DNA of 64,000 nt from Rhododendron vialii. Its lineage: Eukaryota; Streptophyta; Magnoliopsida; Ericales; Ericaceae. Made by a program: the position numbers and the translations under genes. Location of the stretch: assembly GCF_030253575.1 (NCBI RefSeq), contig NC_080561.1:1864001-1928000 (forward strand), given 5' to 3'. Below are positions 22,601-35,282 of this stretch, piece after piece. Position 1 is the stretch's first letter, and the number at the start of each line of letters is the position of its first letter. The notes below the pieces were generated by a model. It saw only the letters and a list, made by a program, of their open reading frames with translations, made no database searches and was not told the origin of the DNA.

Positions 22601-25600
22601 AAATTACTTCCCAAAAAGGTTGGGATTCAGGGTTAACGCGAGAACTGGAGATGCCATCACAGTCTTGACGTAGTTTTCCAACCTATTAATTCACAATATA
22701 CTAAACCTCGCCAAATTGAGGATAATCACATACTGCTGTGTGACAAGCTGCTTCACCCTTATTTCCATGTAGTCACTAATGGTTCCTTAGTTTTGCTTGT
22801 GCAAGGTCAACTGAGCTCGAGAATGTCTGTATATCGTTGTGCGCACAATACTAAGCAATCTTTTGTGAAAGAGAGAAAGCACAGAGAAATATCATTGTGT
22901 TGTTTCAAGTTCTAATTAGTTTAACACACTTAAGCCATGTATTGTAACGCTTGCCATGTTACTACTACTAAAGAGTAACCTTGAACACGAAAATGATTTC
23001 TGGATTAATTGGTGAAGGATGTCATTTTCACCATGTGTCTACTTCGCTTGAATCTTGCAATTGTTAAAAAAACATATTCTACTTGTTTTTTGTGTGTGTG
23101 GTAGGTCTAAGTTCTAACGCCACATGAGTATGTAAATTCAAATGTATGATTTATCTCCATGTGTTATAGTATCTTTTGGACCTTTAATATGGGGAAGGGA
23201 GAATTATTGATCTTTAATTTTTGAAATATGCTTTGTGAACTGCAAGATGCTGGACTCTTATGGTTTTAGAGTCTTAGACTTATATTTGGGAGATTTATTT
23301 TGGGGAATGTTGAGCTGGCTTAAATACCTTCTTCACCATACCTTCCGTGACGATGTGGATGATGAAAGGAACAGATATTTTTCAGGTCTTGTTTTAAATT
23401 GTCTTTGAAGTAGCATACTGAATTTGGGGGTTGATGAAGTTAGAATGCGCAGCACAATAAAGTCCATCAGTATATTCAGAGGTGTCTAAGCTCTACCAGA
23501 GCTGGATGCTCTTTCTGTTAAAAGTTTGGATTGAGGCAAACCGGCGAAAGCAGACATGGGGCTTAGTTTTTGTAACTTAAGGTCATTGAAGAAACCATCA
23601 GACAACCTTGGATGGGCAAACCCCGGGTATACAAACCACACAGGATATCAACACTGTTTTTGCAGGAACCATGTGGAAATCATGCAAATTCACATGTGCC
23701 ATTGACACTAACTGATAGCCCAACAGAAAGATAGCATGTAGCTTAAGATATACTTATCCATAGCATTTGGACTCTCTTGTCATTTATGTATGGACCTTAC
23801 TGCTATTTATTTATACCACTCAGAATCCTAATTACCATGCAATTAGACAATTTGCGTTACTCATCTGTTGATATTTTCAACTTTTACATATATTATCAAA
23901 TCTGCATATGATAGATGTATTTGGATATGCACGGTGATATACCTGGTTGTTCTATCTACTTTCTGAACACTATGATGTGATAACTGTTGTGTTAGCTATA
24001 TATCAGAAACCATTATATGCTGAAGGAGATTGGCACAAGAGTCAGTTTGAGAAATCCAACTGTATCAGGATACGACTCATAGAGTGATCAGCTTCTATTA
24101 GAGAGTGCACACTGTCACTCGGTTCTTTTCTGAATTCATTGTGTGTTTCCTTGCAGAGGCACCTGTTGGATATTCTCGACAAGATTGCTGCAGATGACAT
24201 TTTGGTGGTTCTTTCTCTGGCAAATATTTGTGGTAAAGAATGTGACGGACTGCTTACCAGATGCATTGAGAATATAGTCAGGTCTGATGTCGATATCATA
24301 ACTCTTGATAGAACCTTGCCCGACCATATTGTCAAACGAATTGTTGATTCCCGCAAGGAACTTGGCTTCCATGGTCCTGAAAGCAGCGGTTTCCCTGATA
24401 AGCATGTGAAAAGAATACACAGGGCTCTGGATTCTGATGATGTAGAATTAGTCAGAATGCTTCTAAAAGAAGGGCATACTAGTATAGATGATGCATATGC
24501 CCTCCACTATGCTGTTGCATATTGTGATGCAAAGACCACAACGGAAATTCTTGACCTTGCAATCGCTGATGTTAACCACAGAAACTTAAGGGGTTACACT
24601 GTGCTTCACATCGCTGCTATACGAAAAGAGCCTAAGATTATAGTGTCTCTTCTAACAAAGGGAGCCGAACCAGCTGCTCTCACATCAGATGGTAGAAAAG
24701 CACTTAAGATTGCAAAGAGGCTCACAAGGGCTGCAGATTACTACAAGTCTACTGACCAAGGAAAAGCATCTCCCAAGGATCGGCTGTGCATAGAGATATT
24801 GGAGCAAGCTGAAAGAAGAGATCCATTGTTAGGAGAAGCTTCTGCTTCTCTTGCTAAGGCAGGCGATGATCTACGAATGAAGTTGTTGTACCTTGAAAAT
24901 AGAGGTAACTTATTCTTGTCTCTGAAGTACTCCTTTTCTGTTTCTATGTAAATAATACTCTTCAATCTTAGAACTTAAGACTCTTTTTTTACCTTATCTA
25001 TTATTTTCTATCTCAGCACATTTTTCCTTTTATTATGAGAAGCTCCTACCCCTTTCATTTCCATTTCCTGCACCTATATTTGCCACATTGCAAACTTATT
25101 CCGTACATTTACGATCTAAGAAGCACTAATACTTGAATATGAAATTTTTGGGAAAAAATAAATCAATTTTGTTGTTTCGTTTACAGACACTAAGATCTTA
25201 CTATGTAGTCCACTGTCCAGCTCCACAAAGCACACAGTAAGAAGTTACTGGACAATGGGCTGCATAGTAAGATACTAAGATCTTACTTAATAGGAAAATT
25301 GTTCCTCAGATTTTTATCCAGTGGGGTTTTGTTTTGAAGATCTCAGAAAGATGACCCCGAAAATGTGAACTTCAGTTTCTTTAGCATCATGCGATATACG
25401 TACTGTTTCTGGTTAAATCACTTAGGTAATCAATAATAATCAGCCAGTTTACTCCGATGATTGATTTGTTAAGTAATTGTTTGATTATTCTCAGTTGGAT
25501 TAGCGAAACTTCTCTTTCCCATGGAAGCAAAAGTGGCAATGGATATTGCTCAAGTGGATGGCACTTCTGAGTTTACACTGGCCAGTATCAACTCTAAGAA

Positions 25601-27025
25601 TATGGTTGGTGCCCAGAGGATAACCATGGACTTGAATGATGCACCTTTCAAGATCAAAGATGAACATCTCAATAGGATAAGGGCACTCTCCAAAACTGGT
25701 ATGGATACTTCATAATTATGTTTTTAGCCATTGATGGTCATATACACATATTGTTTATTAGAATTAGATTCTATATCCTAATACTGAATGAGGAAGAAGT
25801 TTTTCTTACATGGGGCATAAACTAATGACATGGGATTAGTTAACTTAATACTGGGAGATCCACATATTTTTTCCTATCCCAGTCGGATAAGGGTAGGTTT
25901 TGAGTATTAATATTGGTGGTTGGATGAATTTGTAAGATAATCTGAAGGTTGGCTTAGGTCTTGGGATTAATCCAAAGGCTAGGGAGGTGAGGTACAATGG
26001 TCTTCCATATGGGGGGGACTGTTTGCCCCAGTAGTACCAAACATATTTCAATCCCACACCCCTGGTTTGTTTAGCCAATGGGACTGGAGGACAACACCTT
26101 ACAAGGTGGACCCCCATTTGTTTTCTCCCAATCAAACAGGCCAAAATAGTGCTCAGTTGGAGAGTTTGATGTCCAAATGTGCAGTTGTATGTTAGAATCT
26201 AGAGAATGTTTCTCCAATAATTTGACTTTATGGATGCTATCAGACAAATATGGGAAAAGTTACTGGCACTGGCAGCCCAATTGTACCAAACAAGAACAAG
26301 ATATGTTGATCTCAGATACCCAATATGTGGTGTTCGGAGCAATTGGGTGGAAACTTTAGTGTCCCTGGAAAACCTGCTCAATTTGTGATAGTATGAGACA
26401 CATATTGTGCCTAGCTCCAGTGTTGATTGCTCCTGCGTTATTCAGCAACTTCATTGTGATATGATGGAAATATTTATTCATAAATGTGCACAGAAGTCAC
26501 GTACGCCTGTGTCATATGGGACCTGAAGAAAAAAAGTCTCTTTTAGATTTTGTTTTGAAATAGCATGTTTATCAGAATCTCATGACCGTCCACAATTTTT
26601 TTTTTTGATTGAGAAAACAAAATCAATTTTCATATGGTATAGTGCTTTTTTTGCTATCCAAACAAAACAAAGTTGTAATCCCATTGTGATTTGTCATCCT
26701 AACATTTGGGGAATTAAAGCGCCTTAGTTCGTGTTTAATATGAGCAGTGGAACTAGGGAAACGCTTCTTCCCTCGTTGTTCAGAAGTACTCAACAAGATG
26801 ATGGATGACGATGACTGGTCAGAACTGGCATACATACAGAACGAAACTCAAGAGGAGCGTCAACTGAAGAAGCGACGATACATGGAACTCCAAGATGTTA
26901 TTACCAAGGCATTCCACGAAGACAAAGAGGAGTTCAGTAAGTGTATCAACATACAGTCTTCATCGTCATCGACATCCATAGGAGGAGTTGGGAGGCCAAA
27001 TGGTAAACTCACTCTCAAGAAATAG
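19659..27025 (+). CDS. NPR1: NPR1-type BTB/ankyrin co-activator of salicylic-acid immunity, four exons
   Basis: A salicylic-acid receptor and transcriptional co-activator that works with TGA bZIP factors in systemic acquired resistance. Exons by eye: 19659-20183, 24157-24904, 25495-25698, 26748-27025; phases 0, 1, 1; GT-AG throughout; 1755 nt, 584 residues (Arabidopsis NPR1: 593). BTB/POZ spans about residues 60-190 with HRCILSARSPFF (Cys77), then a C2HC zinc site Cys138, Cys143, His145, Cys148. The residue aligned with the reported S-nitrosylation site Cys156 of Arabidopsis is Asp144. Ankyrin repeats span about 265-370 (DDVELVRMLLKEGHTSIDDA; NHRNLRGYTVLHIAA). The C-terminal SA-binding region follows; Arg424 in LENR should match Arg432 of Arabidopsis NPR1 (from memory). 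VELGKRFFPRCSEVL and the sequence after it are closer to NPR1 than to NPR3/4. The tail is Ser-rich and ends in LTLKK. It appears intact. Pieces of it are scattered to the right. Confidence 0.95.
20285..21640. repeat. Tandem repeats and a hAT-like insert in NPR1 intron 1
   Basis: GGATTGTAACTGTTCTATTA, followed by a GTGTTCGCTYGTTAAAAA block, appears at about 20291 and 20479, and in part at 21079. A second, longer duplication relates 20815-21040 to 21110-21640 (TTCTCATAGTTACTG; ATGAGTAAAAGCTTCATT). The second copy is split by 21158-21411, an insert with TAGGGCTGCAAAT at one end and GGATCCCTA at the other, rich in GAGCTCGA-like words. That composition resembles non-autonomous hAT elements, but I could not confirm an 8-bp target-site duplication. 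Confidence 0.6.
21790..22447 (+). mobile_element. 5'-truncated L1-type LINE tail in NPR1 intron 1
   Basis: The open frame from about 21840 to 22346 encodes residues resembling the C-terminal end of plant L1 ORF2 (LVFSVSIYHTWGERNARIYQ and a downstream DARACLSAWKNV block), the region after reverse transcriptase. It is followed by the characteristic 3' end CTTTTTGTTAATAAAATTAC and an A-rich tail at 22437-22443. AGAAGAAGTTYAG occurs near 21788 and again at 22443, a possible target-site duplication. No reverse transcriptase core remains, so the copy is dead. Confidence 0.7.
22450..24150. other. Remainder of NPR1 intron 1, nothing recognised
   Basis: AT-rich intron sequence with no exon-like frame. 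The acceptor at 24155-24156 (TTTCCTTGCAG) is well formed. Confidence 0.45.
25192..25276. mobile_element. Small hairpin (possible MITE) in NPR1 intron 2
   Basis: TAAGATCTTACTATGTAGTC followed by CACTGTCCAG pairs with CTGGACAATG followed by GGCTGCATAGTAAGATA. The length is about 85 bp. No target-site duplication was resolved. Confidence 0.5.
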
Positions 27026-27208
27026 ATGCTGATGGTTGATTTAGATGCATTTCTGCATCTTGTCCATTGTACCATAATTTTAACGTTCACCTCAATTTTC
27101 ATCTTTTGTTGTATTTAGAAAATGATTGTGGGGATTTGTTTTTCCCTTTTTCTTTATTCTTTTGAGGGATATTGGGATTTAGTCACTTCTATAGTGATAC
27201 TTGTATAT

Positions 27209-27583
27209 GAACTGTGCTACACACACAGCAATGCACAGATTTCGTTGTGGGGCCCACCACGGGTCCCACACAAATCATCCAAGCCGTTCATTAAATGTAA
27301 AACATTTTTTCAAAGGTCCCCGTAAAAAATAAGCTCAATTCAATACCTATAGATGCTTCATCCAACCATCTAACTTTTCATTCAGATTTTCGGATAATGA
27401 AAAGTTATACGATTGGATCGAATATCTATAGGTATCGGATTGAGATTATTTTTTACGGAAACTCTTGAAAAAATATTTTACATTTAATGAACGGCTCGGA
27501 TGATTTGTGTGGGACCCGTGGTGAGCCGCACAACAAAATCTGTGCACAATCTGTACACAGATTGTATGTGTGTAGACTTTCTG
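27209..27583. mobile_element. 375-bp MITE with 9-bp target duplication (Mutator-like)
   Basis: CTTGTATAT flanks it on both sides (27200-27208 and 27584-27592). The paralogous empty site at about 38865-38875 reads GATACTTGTATATATTGG without the insert. The terminal inverted repeats extend about 150 bp (CTACACACA at the tips, then GCACAGATTT, GTTGTG, CCCACACAAATCATCC, CCGTTCATTAAATG). A 9-bp duplication points to a Mutator-like origin. It inserted after the segmental duplication split. Confidence 0.88.
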
Positions 27584-28256
27584 CTTGTATATATTGGTGT
27601 GTCCGTAATACACCTACAAACAAAAGGGTCAATGTGTGTGCTTGTTTATACTGGACTTGATTTCAATGTCCATCTCCTTACTCCACTCTGTCGTCTTACT
27701 TCAATCAATCTCTCTCTCTCTCGTATTCATGACCTGCAGCATACATGTCGGAACTGGGTCTGCCGTGCGCCCTAAAACGGAGCCCATCTAGAGCCTTATT
27801 AGTTTCATTCAAATAGTTTATATTTTGTTCGACTTCTTAAATTTGTTGTCCAAACAAAAAAATAGTCGTTCATGACGTGGTTGTGGTGGAGTGGTACCTT
27901 TAAGAAAATCTTCTTAACGTGCAGTAAATAAGTGTTTATGCAATCGATCGTGACCGTTCAAAATATTTTTGAACAATCAAAATGCTAATGAAATTTTTTT
28001 GAAAAAGAGTTAATTGTGACCGATTATAATTGAAAATAAATTTCAGCCATTAATTATGCGAATAGACGATTGAAATTTGTTAGTTCTGTAAAGAAACTGT
28101 TTATAACACCTCCCCAAGGAAAACATTCTCGTTGCTGTCTTTTTTCTTCCTCCAAATTCAATTTCTTCTACTTCAGAGTCTCCTCCTCCTTGGGCATATT
28201 GGGGTTTCACGCTCCAATTCGAAACTCCATCTTCCAGTCTCAGAACCAACCCAAAA

Positions 28257-29849
28257 ATGAAAGTCTCGTCTCTTCCAAATCTAAACCGCGAAACCTCCTT
28301 CCCCAATTTCTTCACCTTATTCCAACACCCTGCAGACCCCGACGACAACGACACCACCGTCAACAAGCGCCCAAAAACAAACGGCACCGAACCCTCCGAA
28401 ACGTCGCCGTTCAAAGGGATCCTCTCCACATCCCTCTCGTCCGGTGAAATGAACGAGAATCACCACCGAATTGTCGGATATTTTCCCGATTGCGATCAGA
28501 TGGACTGGCCTCCAAGTCCAAATGGGCCCGACACCAACTTTTCCGTCGGGTCAAACCCGTTCGAAGACATCCTCTGCCCATTCAACTCGTTCGATACCGA
28601 AGCCTCCGCAGCGTCGCCGTTCAAAGACATCCTCTCCCAATTGAACTCGTCCGAAGCCTCCGAAGCAATGAACGAGATCGGATTTTTAGAGGGGACGAAT
28701 TCCGTTGGGTTGATCCGTCGTGAATCGGTCCAAACCCTACCGAACACGAGTTCCGTCGGGTCAAACTGGTATAGCGGCGACGGCAGCGCAACCAGTGGTA
28801 GTGTAGGACCAAACCCTACCCAGCTGTGGTGGTGGGACCAGAGCAGCCACCCGGATTTTCCAGAATCAGAATCCCGACGCACTTTCAAGATGAGCAAGTC
28901 GACGTTTGAGTTCATATGCAGCGAGCTCGACCCAGTCATCAACAAGGATATACCGGTCCGCCAGCGCGTCGCCGTCTGCATCTGGTGGTTGTCCACCGGG
29001 GATCCCCTGCGCCTGGTCTCCAACAGATTCGGGCTAGGCATCTCCACGTGCCGTAAAGCCGTGCTAGAAGTTTGTGAAGCTATCAGGAGTGTTTTGATGA
29101 GCAAGTTTTTGAAATGGCCTGATGAGGGGAAAATGACGGAGGTCAAAAGGGAATTCGAGCTGGTTTCCGGAATTCCAAACGTGGGTGGATCCATGTATAC
29201 TACACACGTGCCTATTACTAAGCCGGAGGTGAACGGACCGGCGTATTTCAATAAGAGGCTATCGGAGAGGAACTGGAAGACGTCTTATTCGACCACGGTA
29301 CAAGGCGTTGTTGATTCGAAGGGTGTGTTTACGGACGTTTGCATCGGGTGGCCGGGGTCTATGAGCGATGACAAGATTTTGGAGAAGTCTGCGCTTTCGC
29401 AGCGCGCAAGTCGCGGGCTTTTGAAGGATGTTTGGATCGTGGGGAACGGCGGGTACCCTTTGATGGATTGGGTGTTGGTGCCTTACACGAAGCAGGACAC
29501 GTGGCGGACTACGAGGGTGTTGAATGAGAAAGTTGGGGAGATCGAGAGGGTGGTGAAGGAGGCGTTTTCGCGGTTGAAAGGGAGGTGGAGTTGCTTGCAG
29601 AAGCTGACCGAGGTGAAGCCCCTGCACTTGCCTGTGGTTTTGGGTGCTTGTTGTGTGTTGCACAACATTTGTGAGATGAGGAATGAGGCAATGGATCCGA
29701 GCGAGACGAGTTTCCATCTCTTTGATGATGAGATTGTGGCGGAGGATGCTGTGAGGTCTCTTAACGCGCTGCGAGCTAGGGATCAGATTTCTGACCTCCT
29801 TGTTCGGTTGTGGGTTCTGTTGGAAATATACGGAATGTCGGGTAAATGA
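28257..29849 (+). CDS. Domesticated PIF/Harbinger-derived nuclease-like protein, copy A (ALP1-like)
   Basis: Single-exon 530-residue protein of the plant family that includes Arabidopsis At5g12010 and At4g29780, derived from PIF/Harbinger (HARBI1) transposases. The N-terminal 200 residues are low-complexity with repeats of a PFKDIL(S/C) motif. The conserved part starts near FKMSKSTFEFICSELDPVI and includes the helix-turn-helix-like QRVAVCIWWLSTGDPLRLVS, TTHVPI, VVDSKGVFTDVCIGWPGS, GNGGYPLMDWVLVPY, LKGRWSCLQKLTEV and LGACCVLHNICEMRNEAMDP. The second acidic residue of the DDE triad is Asn here (GNGGYPL, where active transposases have DxGY), as in copies C and D, so DNA cleavage is unlikely. A few residues before IPVRQRV present in copy D are missing, and the C-terminal end after RARDQI differs from D. 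No terminal repeats or Myb-like partner ORF accompany it. Probably a host gene; related ALP1 has been tied to Polycomb function (established for ALP1, inferred here). Confidence 0.85.
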   Translation: MKVSSLPNLNRETSFPNFFTLFQHPADPDDNDTTVNKRPKTNGTEPSETSPFKGILSTSLSSGEMNENHHRIVGYFPDCDQMDWPPSPNGPDTNFSVGSNPFEDILCPFNSFDTEASAASPFKDILSQLNSSEASEAMNEIGFLEGTNSVGLIRRESVQTLPNTSSVGSNWYSGDGSATSGSVGPNPTQLWWWDQSSHPDFPESESRRTFKMSKSTFEFICSELDPVINKDIPVRQRVAVCIWWLSTGDPLRLVSNRFGLGISTCRKAVLEVCEAIRSVLMSKFLKWPDEGKMTEVKREFELVSGIPNVGGSMYTTHVPITKPEVNGPAYFNKRLSERNWKTSYSTTVQGVVDSKGVFTDVCIGWPGSMSDDKILEKSALSQRASRGLLKDVWIVGNGGYPLMDWVLVPYTKQDTWRTTRVLNEKVGEIERVVKEAFSRLKGRWSCLQKLTEVKPLHLPVVLGACCVLHNICEMRNEAMDPSETSFHLFDDEIVAEDAVRSLNALRARDQISDLLVRLWVLLEIYGMSGK

Positions 29850-29997
29850 AATTGGAGCTACCGAAGGATCTTTCGAAGCAATCGTGCATATCTCAGGTTC
29901 GTTATATCTGGAAGCACCATAATCAATAGACGTATTGATGTGTGAATTCTGTAACTTTTGTAACCCCTTCCCATGATGGTGTGTTCATTCTCATAAC

Positions 29998-31290
29998 TGT
30001 TGGGAAACTGAATCCCCAAGACCCAGTAATGACGCGTACAGATTAGACAATAAAAATTGTAAAACCCTATAAAGCGGAATTAGGGTTCTACCTCAACTCT
30101 CTGCGACACGAACGCTGGTTGAACTTGTTATAGCACGTCTTGCTATAAACCACGAATACTGCTCGACCGTACCTTACGATTTTCTATCGTATTTCCTGCA
30201 CGTCTAGAGCACGAACCAAGTGTGGACTCTTTCGTGATCTATTTGCTCTCTCTAAGCCTGCCTCTATTTACTGAATAATAGAAAAACATCATCCTGACCT
30301 AGAGAGCATAACGTGTATATATAGGGCTACGATAGGGACCTAAGGAGTAATAAGTCTGGGCTCCCAGTGTAAATAAGAAAACTTAATCCCACCAGGATTC
30401 TATTTCTTATTTCACTAATTATAATTCACCCCACTACAGAATTATAATTGCACTCCCGTCCTTATCTCAATTATATTACGAGCTCCATGATATTAAATAC
30501 TCATTAATCTCCCCACGTTAAGATTACAGATACCCATTGATTAAAATAAATTACTAACAATCTCCCACTTAATCAACATCTTAACTTGAGATTATCCGCT
30601 TAACTTATTCGATATGTCGGATACAAATATCCACCTGCAGGGTTTGACATAATCGAAACTTATAAGCTTACTCAAGGGGTATCATCAATCCCTATCGGGA
30701 CGTGGATTCCATTAATAATTAATAGTTGTCATATACATAATGTTGCTACCCAATTCACCGAGACTATTGACCGTACAAAGATCTCACTCTTTAATGAATC
30801 AAAGTCAACAACATTAAATATATACTTCTAATAATTATCTTTGAATTAAGAGCATAAGTATTCATAATAACCATGAGATTCCAATTATCTTATAAAGTTA
30901 GTATAAAGACAATTACCTCAATACGGTCCCGTTCAATACACACAAAGTATACTAGCACAATGAGTTGGAATTAACACCATTCCCTGTAGTCAAGAAAAAC
31001 CTACTAAAATATTGTGCTACAGTCCTACCGATGGTGTGTCAAATTCCATCTAAGACTGTGAACCATAACTTATATTCCACAAGAACCGATGATCCAATCT
31101 TCTGTGTGTAAGCCGTACTCTACACACTGGATTATCTACTATGTAGAATAAAAGACACACATGCACAACATACAAAATTATCATGCAAATATTGCCCATA
31201 AAAGATTCTCATCAAAAATGGATAAAACTGATTAATAATTAAATATTAATCCATCATATAAAAACATAACTTTTACATAATCTCCTAACA
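29998..31290 (-). repeat. 3' LTR of the Copia element
   Basis: It begins TGTTGGGAAACTG and ends CTCCTAACA on the plus strand, so it has TG...CA termini. A TATA-like CTATATATAC on the minus strand lies at about 30316-30328. The polypurine tract abuts it at 31291-31305. Confidence 0.85.
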
Positions 31291-34200
31291 AACTCCCACT
31301 AAGACTCAAAACCATACTGCCATGCATCTCACTCCCATTCCTTCTACGTGACTGTCAAAAGTCTTAGCTGGTAAGCTCTTCGTAAAAGGATCTGCCAGGT
31401 TATTCGCTGATGCAATCTTGGTCACAGCAACATCACCTCTCTGTACGATCTCTCGAATCAGATGATACTTACGCTCAATGTGTTTGCCCTTCTTGTGAGT
31501 CCTTGGCTCCTTCGAATTAGCAACTGCACCGCTATTGTCACAATAGAGTGTAATGGCTGATTGCACTGAAGGGACCACTTCCAGATCCAACAAAAAGTTT
31601 CTAAGCCAAACAGCCTCCTTGGCTGCTTCAGAAGCTGCCACATACTCTGCCTCCATGGTAGAATCAGCAATGCAAGATTGTTTGATACTCCTCCAACTTA
31701 TAGCTCCACCTCCCAAGGTAAACACATATCCTGAGGTAGACTTTCTAGAATCCCTATCTGACATGAAGTCTGAGTCTGTGTACCCATGAGGTACCAGACT
31801 ATCTGACTGGAACACCAACATATGATCTCTAGTTCTTTTCAGATACTTGAGTATATGTTTCACTGCAGTCCAATGTTCTTGCCCTGGATTAGACTGAAAT
31901 CTGCTAACCATGCCAACGGCAAAGCAAATATTAGGTCTAGTACACAACATAGCATACATAAGGCTTCCTACTGCCGAGGCATAAGGAACTGCCTTCATTT
32001 TCTCCATCTCTTCAGGTGTTTTAGGACACTAATTCTTGGATAGATTGATTCCATGTCTAAAAGGGAGGAACCCTTTCTTGGAATCTTGCATGCTAAAACG
32101 GGCTAGAATGACATCGATATAAGTAGCTTGTGATAAGCCCAACATCCTATTCTTGCGATCTCGTATAAGCTTAATCCCTAGGATGTGACCAGCTTCTCCC
32201 AAGTCCTTCATTTCGAATTGGCCGGATAACCACACTTTCACTGAAGATAACACTCTCACATCGTTTCCGATGAGCAGGATATCATCGACATATAGTACTA
32301 AAAACATTACAACTTTTCCGTTGCGCTTCTTGTACACACATGACTCATCCGGACATTGATCAAAACCAAAAGACTTGATTGCTTGATCAAAACGAATGTT
32401 CCAAGATCTAGATGTCTGCTTAAGCCCATAAATAGACTTCTTAAGCTTGCACAACATGTGCTCCTAACCTTTTGCTATGAATCCATCTGGTTGCACCATA
32501 TAGATACACTCATCCAGATTTTCATTAAGGAACGCGGTCTTTACATCCATTTGCCAAATCTCGTAATCGAGATGAGCCGCAATGGATAAGAGAATCCGAA
32601 TGGACTTAAGCATGGCTACTGGCGAAAAAGTTTCCTCATAATCGATCCCTTCTTTCTGAGTATACCCTTTCGCAACAAGCTTAGCTTTGAAGGTATGCAC
32701 CTTCCCGTCCGCCCCTCTCTTCTTCTTATAGATCCACTTGCACCCAATGGGTTTAATCCCTTCAGGTGGTTCTATAAGATCCCAGACCCGATTAGAGTAC
32801 ATAGACTCCATCTCTGATTTCATAGCCTTTTGCCAAAGTTCCACATCTTCATCTTGAAGTGCCTCATTGTAGTTACAGGGTTCAGCATGTTGATCATCAG
32901 GGATCATTTCAAAAAACTCTCCCAACAACGTATACCGACTGGGTGGAACAGTAACCCTCCCACTACGACGAGGTACCAATGTGTCAATAGGTGCCTCTAC
33001 AAATATCTCTTGTGGCATTTCCTCCTGCACTATTGGTGGTAAAGAAGTTTCTGCCGGTCTCTCTCCTCTCAATTCTTCTAGAATAATTTTACTTCTGGGT
33101 TTGTGGTCTATCACATAGTCCTCTTCTAAGAACCGGGCATTAGTGCTAACAATGACCTTCTTATTCGCAGGACTATAAAACAGTCCACCTCTCGTTCCTC
33201 TAGGGTACCCCACAAACAAAGCAAACTTCTGTTCTCGATTCCAACTTATCTGCGTTCCCATTCAGCACATGTGCTGGACTACCCCAAACCCGAACATGCT
33301 GGAGACTAGGTTTGCGCCCAATCCATAGTTCTGTGGGTGTAGATGGTACTGACTTAGATGGTACCAAGTTAAGAATATACGCTGCTGTTTCTAGTGCATG
33401 TCCCCAAAACGAAATTGGTAAATCTGAATAACTCATCATTGATCTTACCATATCCATAAGAGTCCTATTCCTTCTCTCTGCTACACCATTTTGTTGTGGC
33501 ATACCTGGAGCTGACAATTGGGATGTAATCCCTTCAGCTGACAAGTAGTCCCTAAACTCTCCCAAGACGTATTCACCACCACGATCAGATCGTAGTCTTG
33601 AGACATTTACCCAAACGCTTTTCCGTTTCCGCCCTATACTCCCTGAATTTCTCAAAGCATTCGGACTTACGGTGCATCAAATAAATGCATCCATACCTTG
33701 AGTAATCGTCAATAAAAGTGACAAAGTACTCAAAATCACCTCTAGCTTGGATATTCATAGGCCCACACAAATCAGAGTGAACCAATTCTAACGGCTCTTT
33801 GGCTCTATATCCTTTTGCTGAAAAAGGCCTTTTGGTCATCTTACCTTCCAAACATGATTCACAGACTGGAAGTTCCTTAACTTCTAATGAACCTAAAGGT
33901 CCATCTTTAACCAGTCTAGAAATCTTATTCAGATTAATATGACCAAGATGTAAGTGCCAAAGATACGTTTGGTTCAATTTCGAAGGCTCTTTTCTCTTGC
34001 ATGGTAAATTATTAGTGTTATTCAATTCATGCAGTTGCACTGTAGGAAATATAGGATTTATAATGTAGAGATCATCCACCAATGAACCAGAACAGATAAA
34101 ACGTTTATTTAACTTAATAACCACAGAGTCACTAAAATAAACCAAATATCCATCCTTTATTAACTTAGAAACTGAAACCAAGTTTCTTCTAATAGTAGGA

Positions 34201-35262
34201 ACATAAAGACAATCTCTCAAAATTAAACTCCTATTACTACTAAAATTAAAAAAAATATTTCCTACTGCAACTGCTGCCACTCTCGTAGCATTTCCCATAT
34301 GTAGATAAATCTCTTCATCACTGAGTCTTCTGGTTTTCTGGAACCCCTGCAATGAATTGCAAACATGATTAGTGGCTCCCGTATCTACACACCAGGTACT
34401 GGTAGATAACACCGCTAAACATGATTCAACAACTAGTGAAAAAGATTTAACTTGTTTGTTCACTTTATTGAGAAAAACCGGACATTCCTTCTTCCAGTGT
34501 CCTTTCTGCTTGCAGTGAAAACAGTTGCCCGTAGGCTTTTTCACTCCACCTTGAGGCGCATAAACTGCCTCCACAACCTTTTTCTGAGACTTATTCTGCT
34601 TCTTCTTGCCTTTCGGCTTAGAAGTAGAAGCCTTCTCAGCCACTAGCACTGATGGTGGTTTCTTCGCAACCAAAAGACCCTCAGCTGCTTGGAGTTCCTT
34701 AAGAAGTTCCGCCAAAGATAAATGCATTTTGTTCATAGAATAAGTCAGGCGAAACTGCTTAAAACTCTCAGACTGCAGTGAGTTGAGAACGAAATCGATC
34801 TGGGTTTCCCCATCAATTTCAGCTCCAAGGATCTCTAGTTCATTAAGAAGAGCTATCATCTTTAGAACATGATCCCTAACCGGGGTCCCTTCAACATGGG
34901 TGATGCTCACCAATTCTTTCATAGCAACTAGTCTTGCTGCCGGATTCTGATCCCCAAACATTTCTTTGAGGTTCAGCATCATATCAGAAGCAGTTTCCAT
35001 AGCTTGATGCTGATGTTGCAATATATTCGACATAGAAGCCAAAATATAACACCGCGCCATCTCATCAGCCTTAACCCAATCTTTATAAGGCTTTGCTTCC
35101 TGTTCTGTGGCATTTTCTTCAGGTATAGGAGGGCACGCCGTAGTAAGCACATATTTGTGGCCCTCAGCAGTTAACACAATATTCAAGTTTCTTTTCCAGT
35201 CAACATAATTTGGTCCAGTAAGTTTATTTTCTTTGAGTTGAGTGCTTGTAACTTCTCCAAAT
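29998..35262 (-). mobile_element. Ty1/Copia LTR retrotransposon, broken, one LTR recognised
   Basis: It reads on the minus strand. The LTR at the left end is 29998-31290 (TG...CA, about 1.29 kb) with a polypurine tract GTGGGAG next to it. Parts from right to left: gag about 34600-35260, zinc knuckle about 34490-34530, protease with DTGATNH about 34370, integrase about 33250-34000, reverse transcriptase with YVDDILL about 32100-32800, RNase H about 31390-31800. The order protease, integrase, RT, RNase H is diagnostic of Copia. The other LTR is not found; host-like flank resumes by about 35283. It is broken, with several interruptions in the coding region. ATAAC at 29993-29997 and 35263-35267 might be a target duplication but is weak. 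Middle-aged by appearance; no LTR pair is available for dating. Confidence 0.9.
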
Positions 35263-35282
35263 ATAACTTATATTCATGTTTT

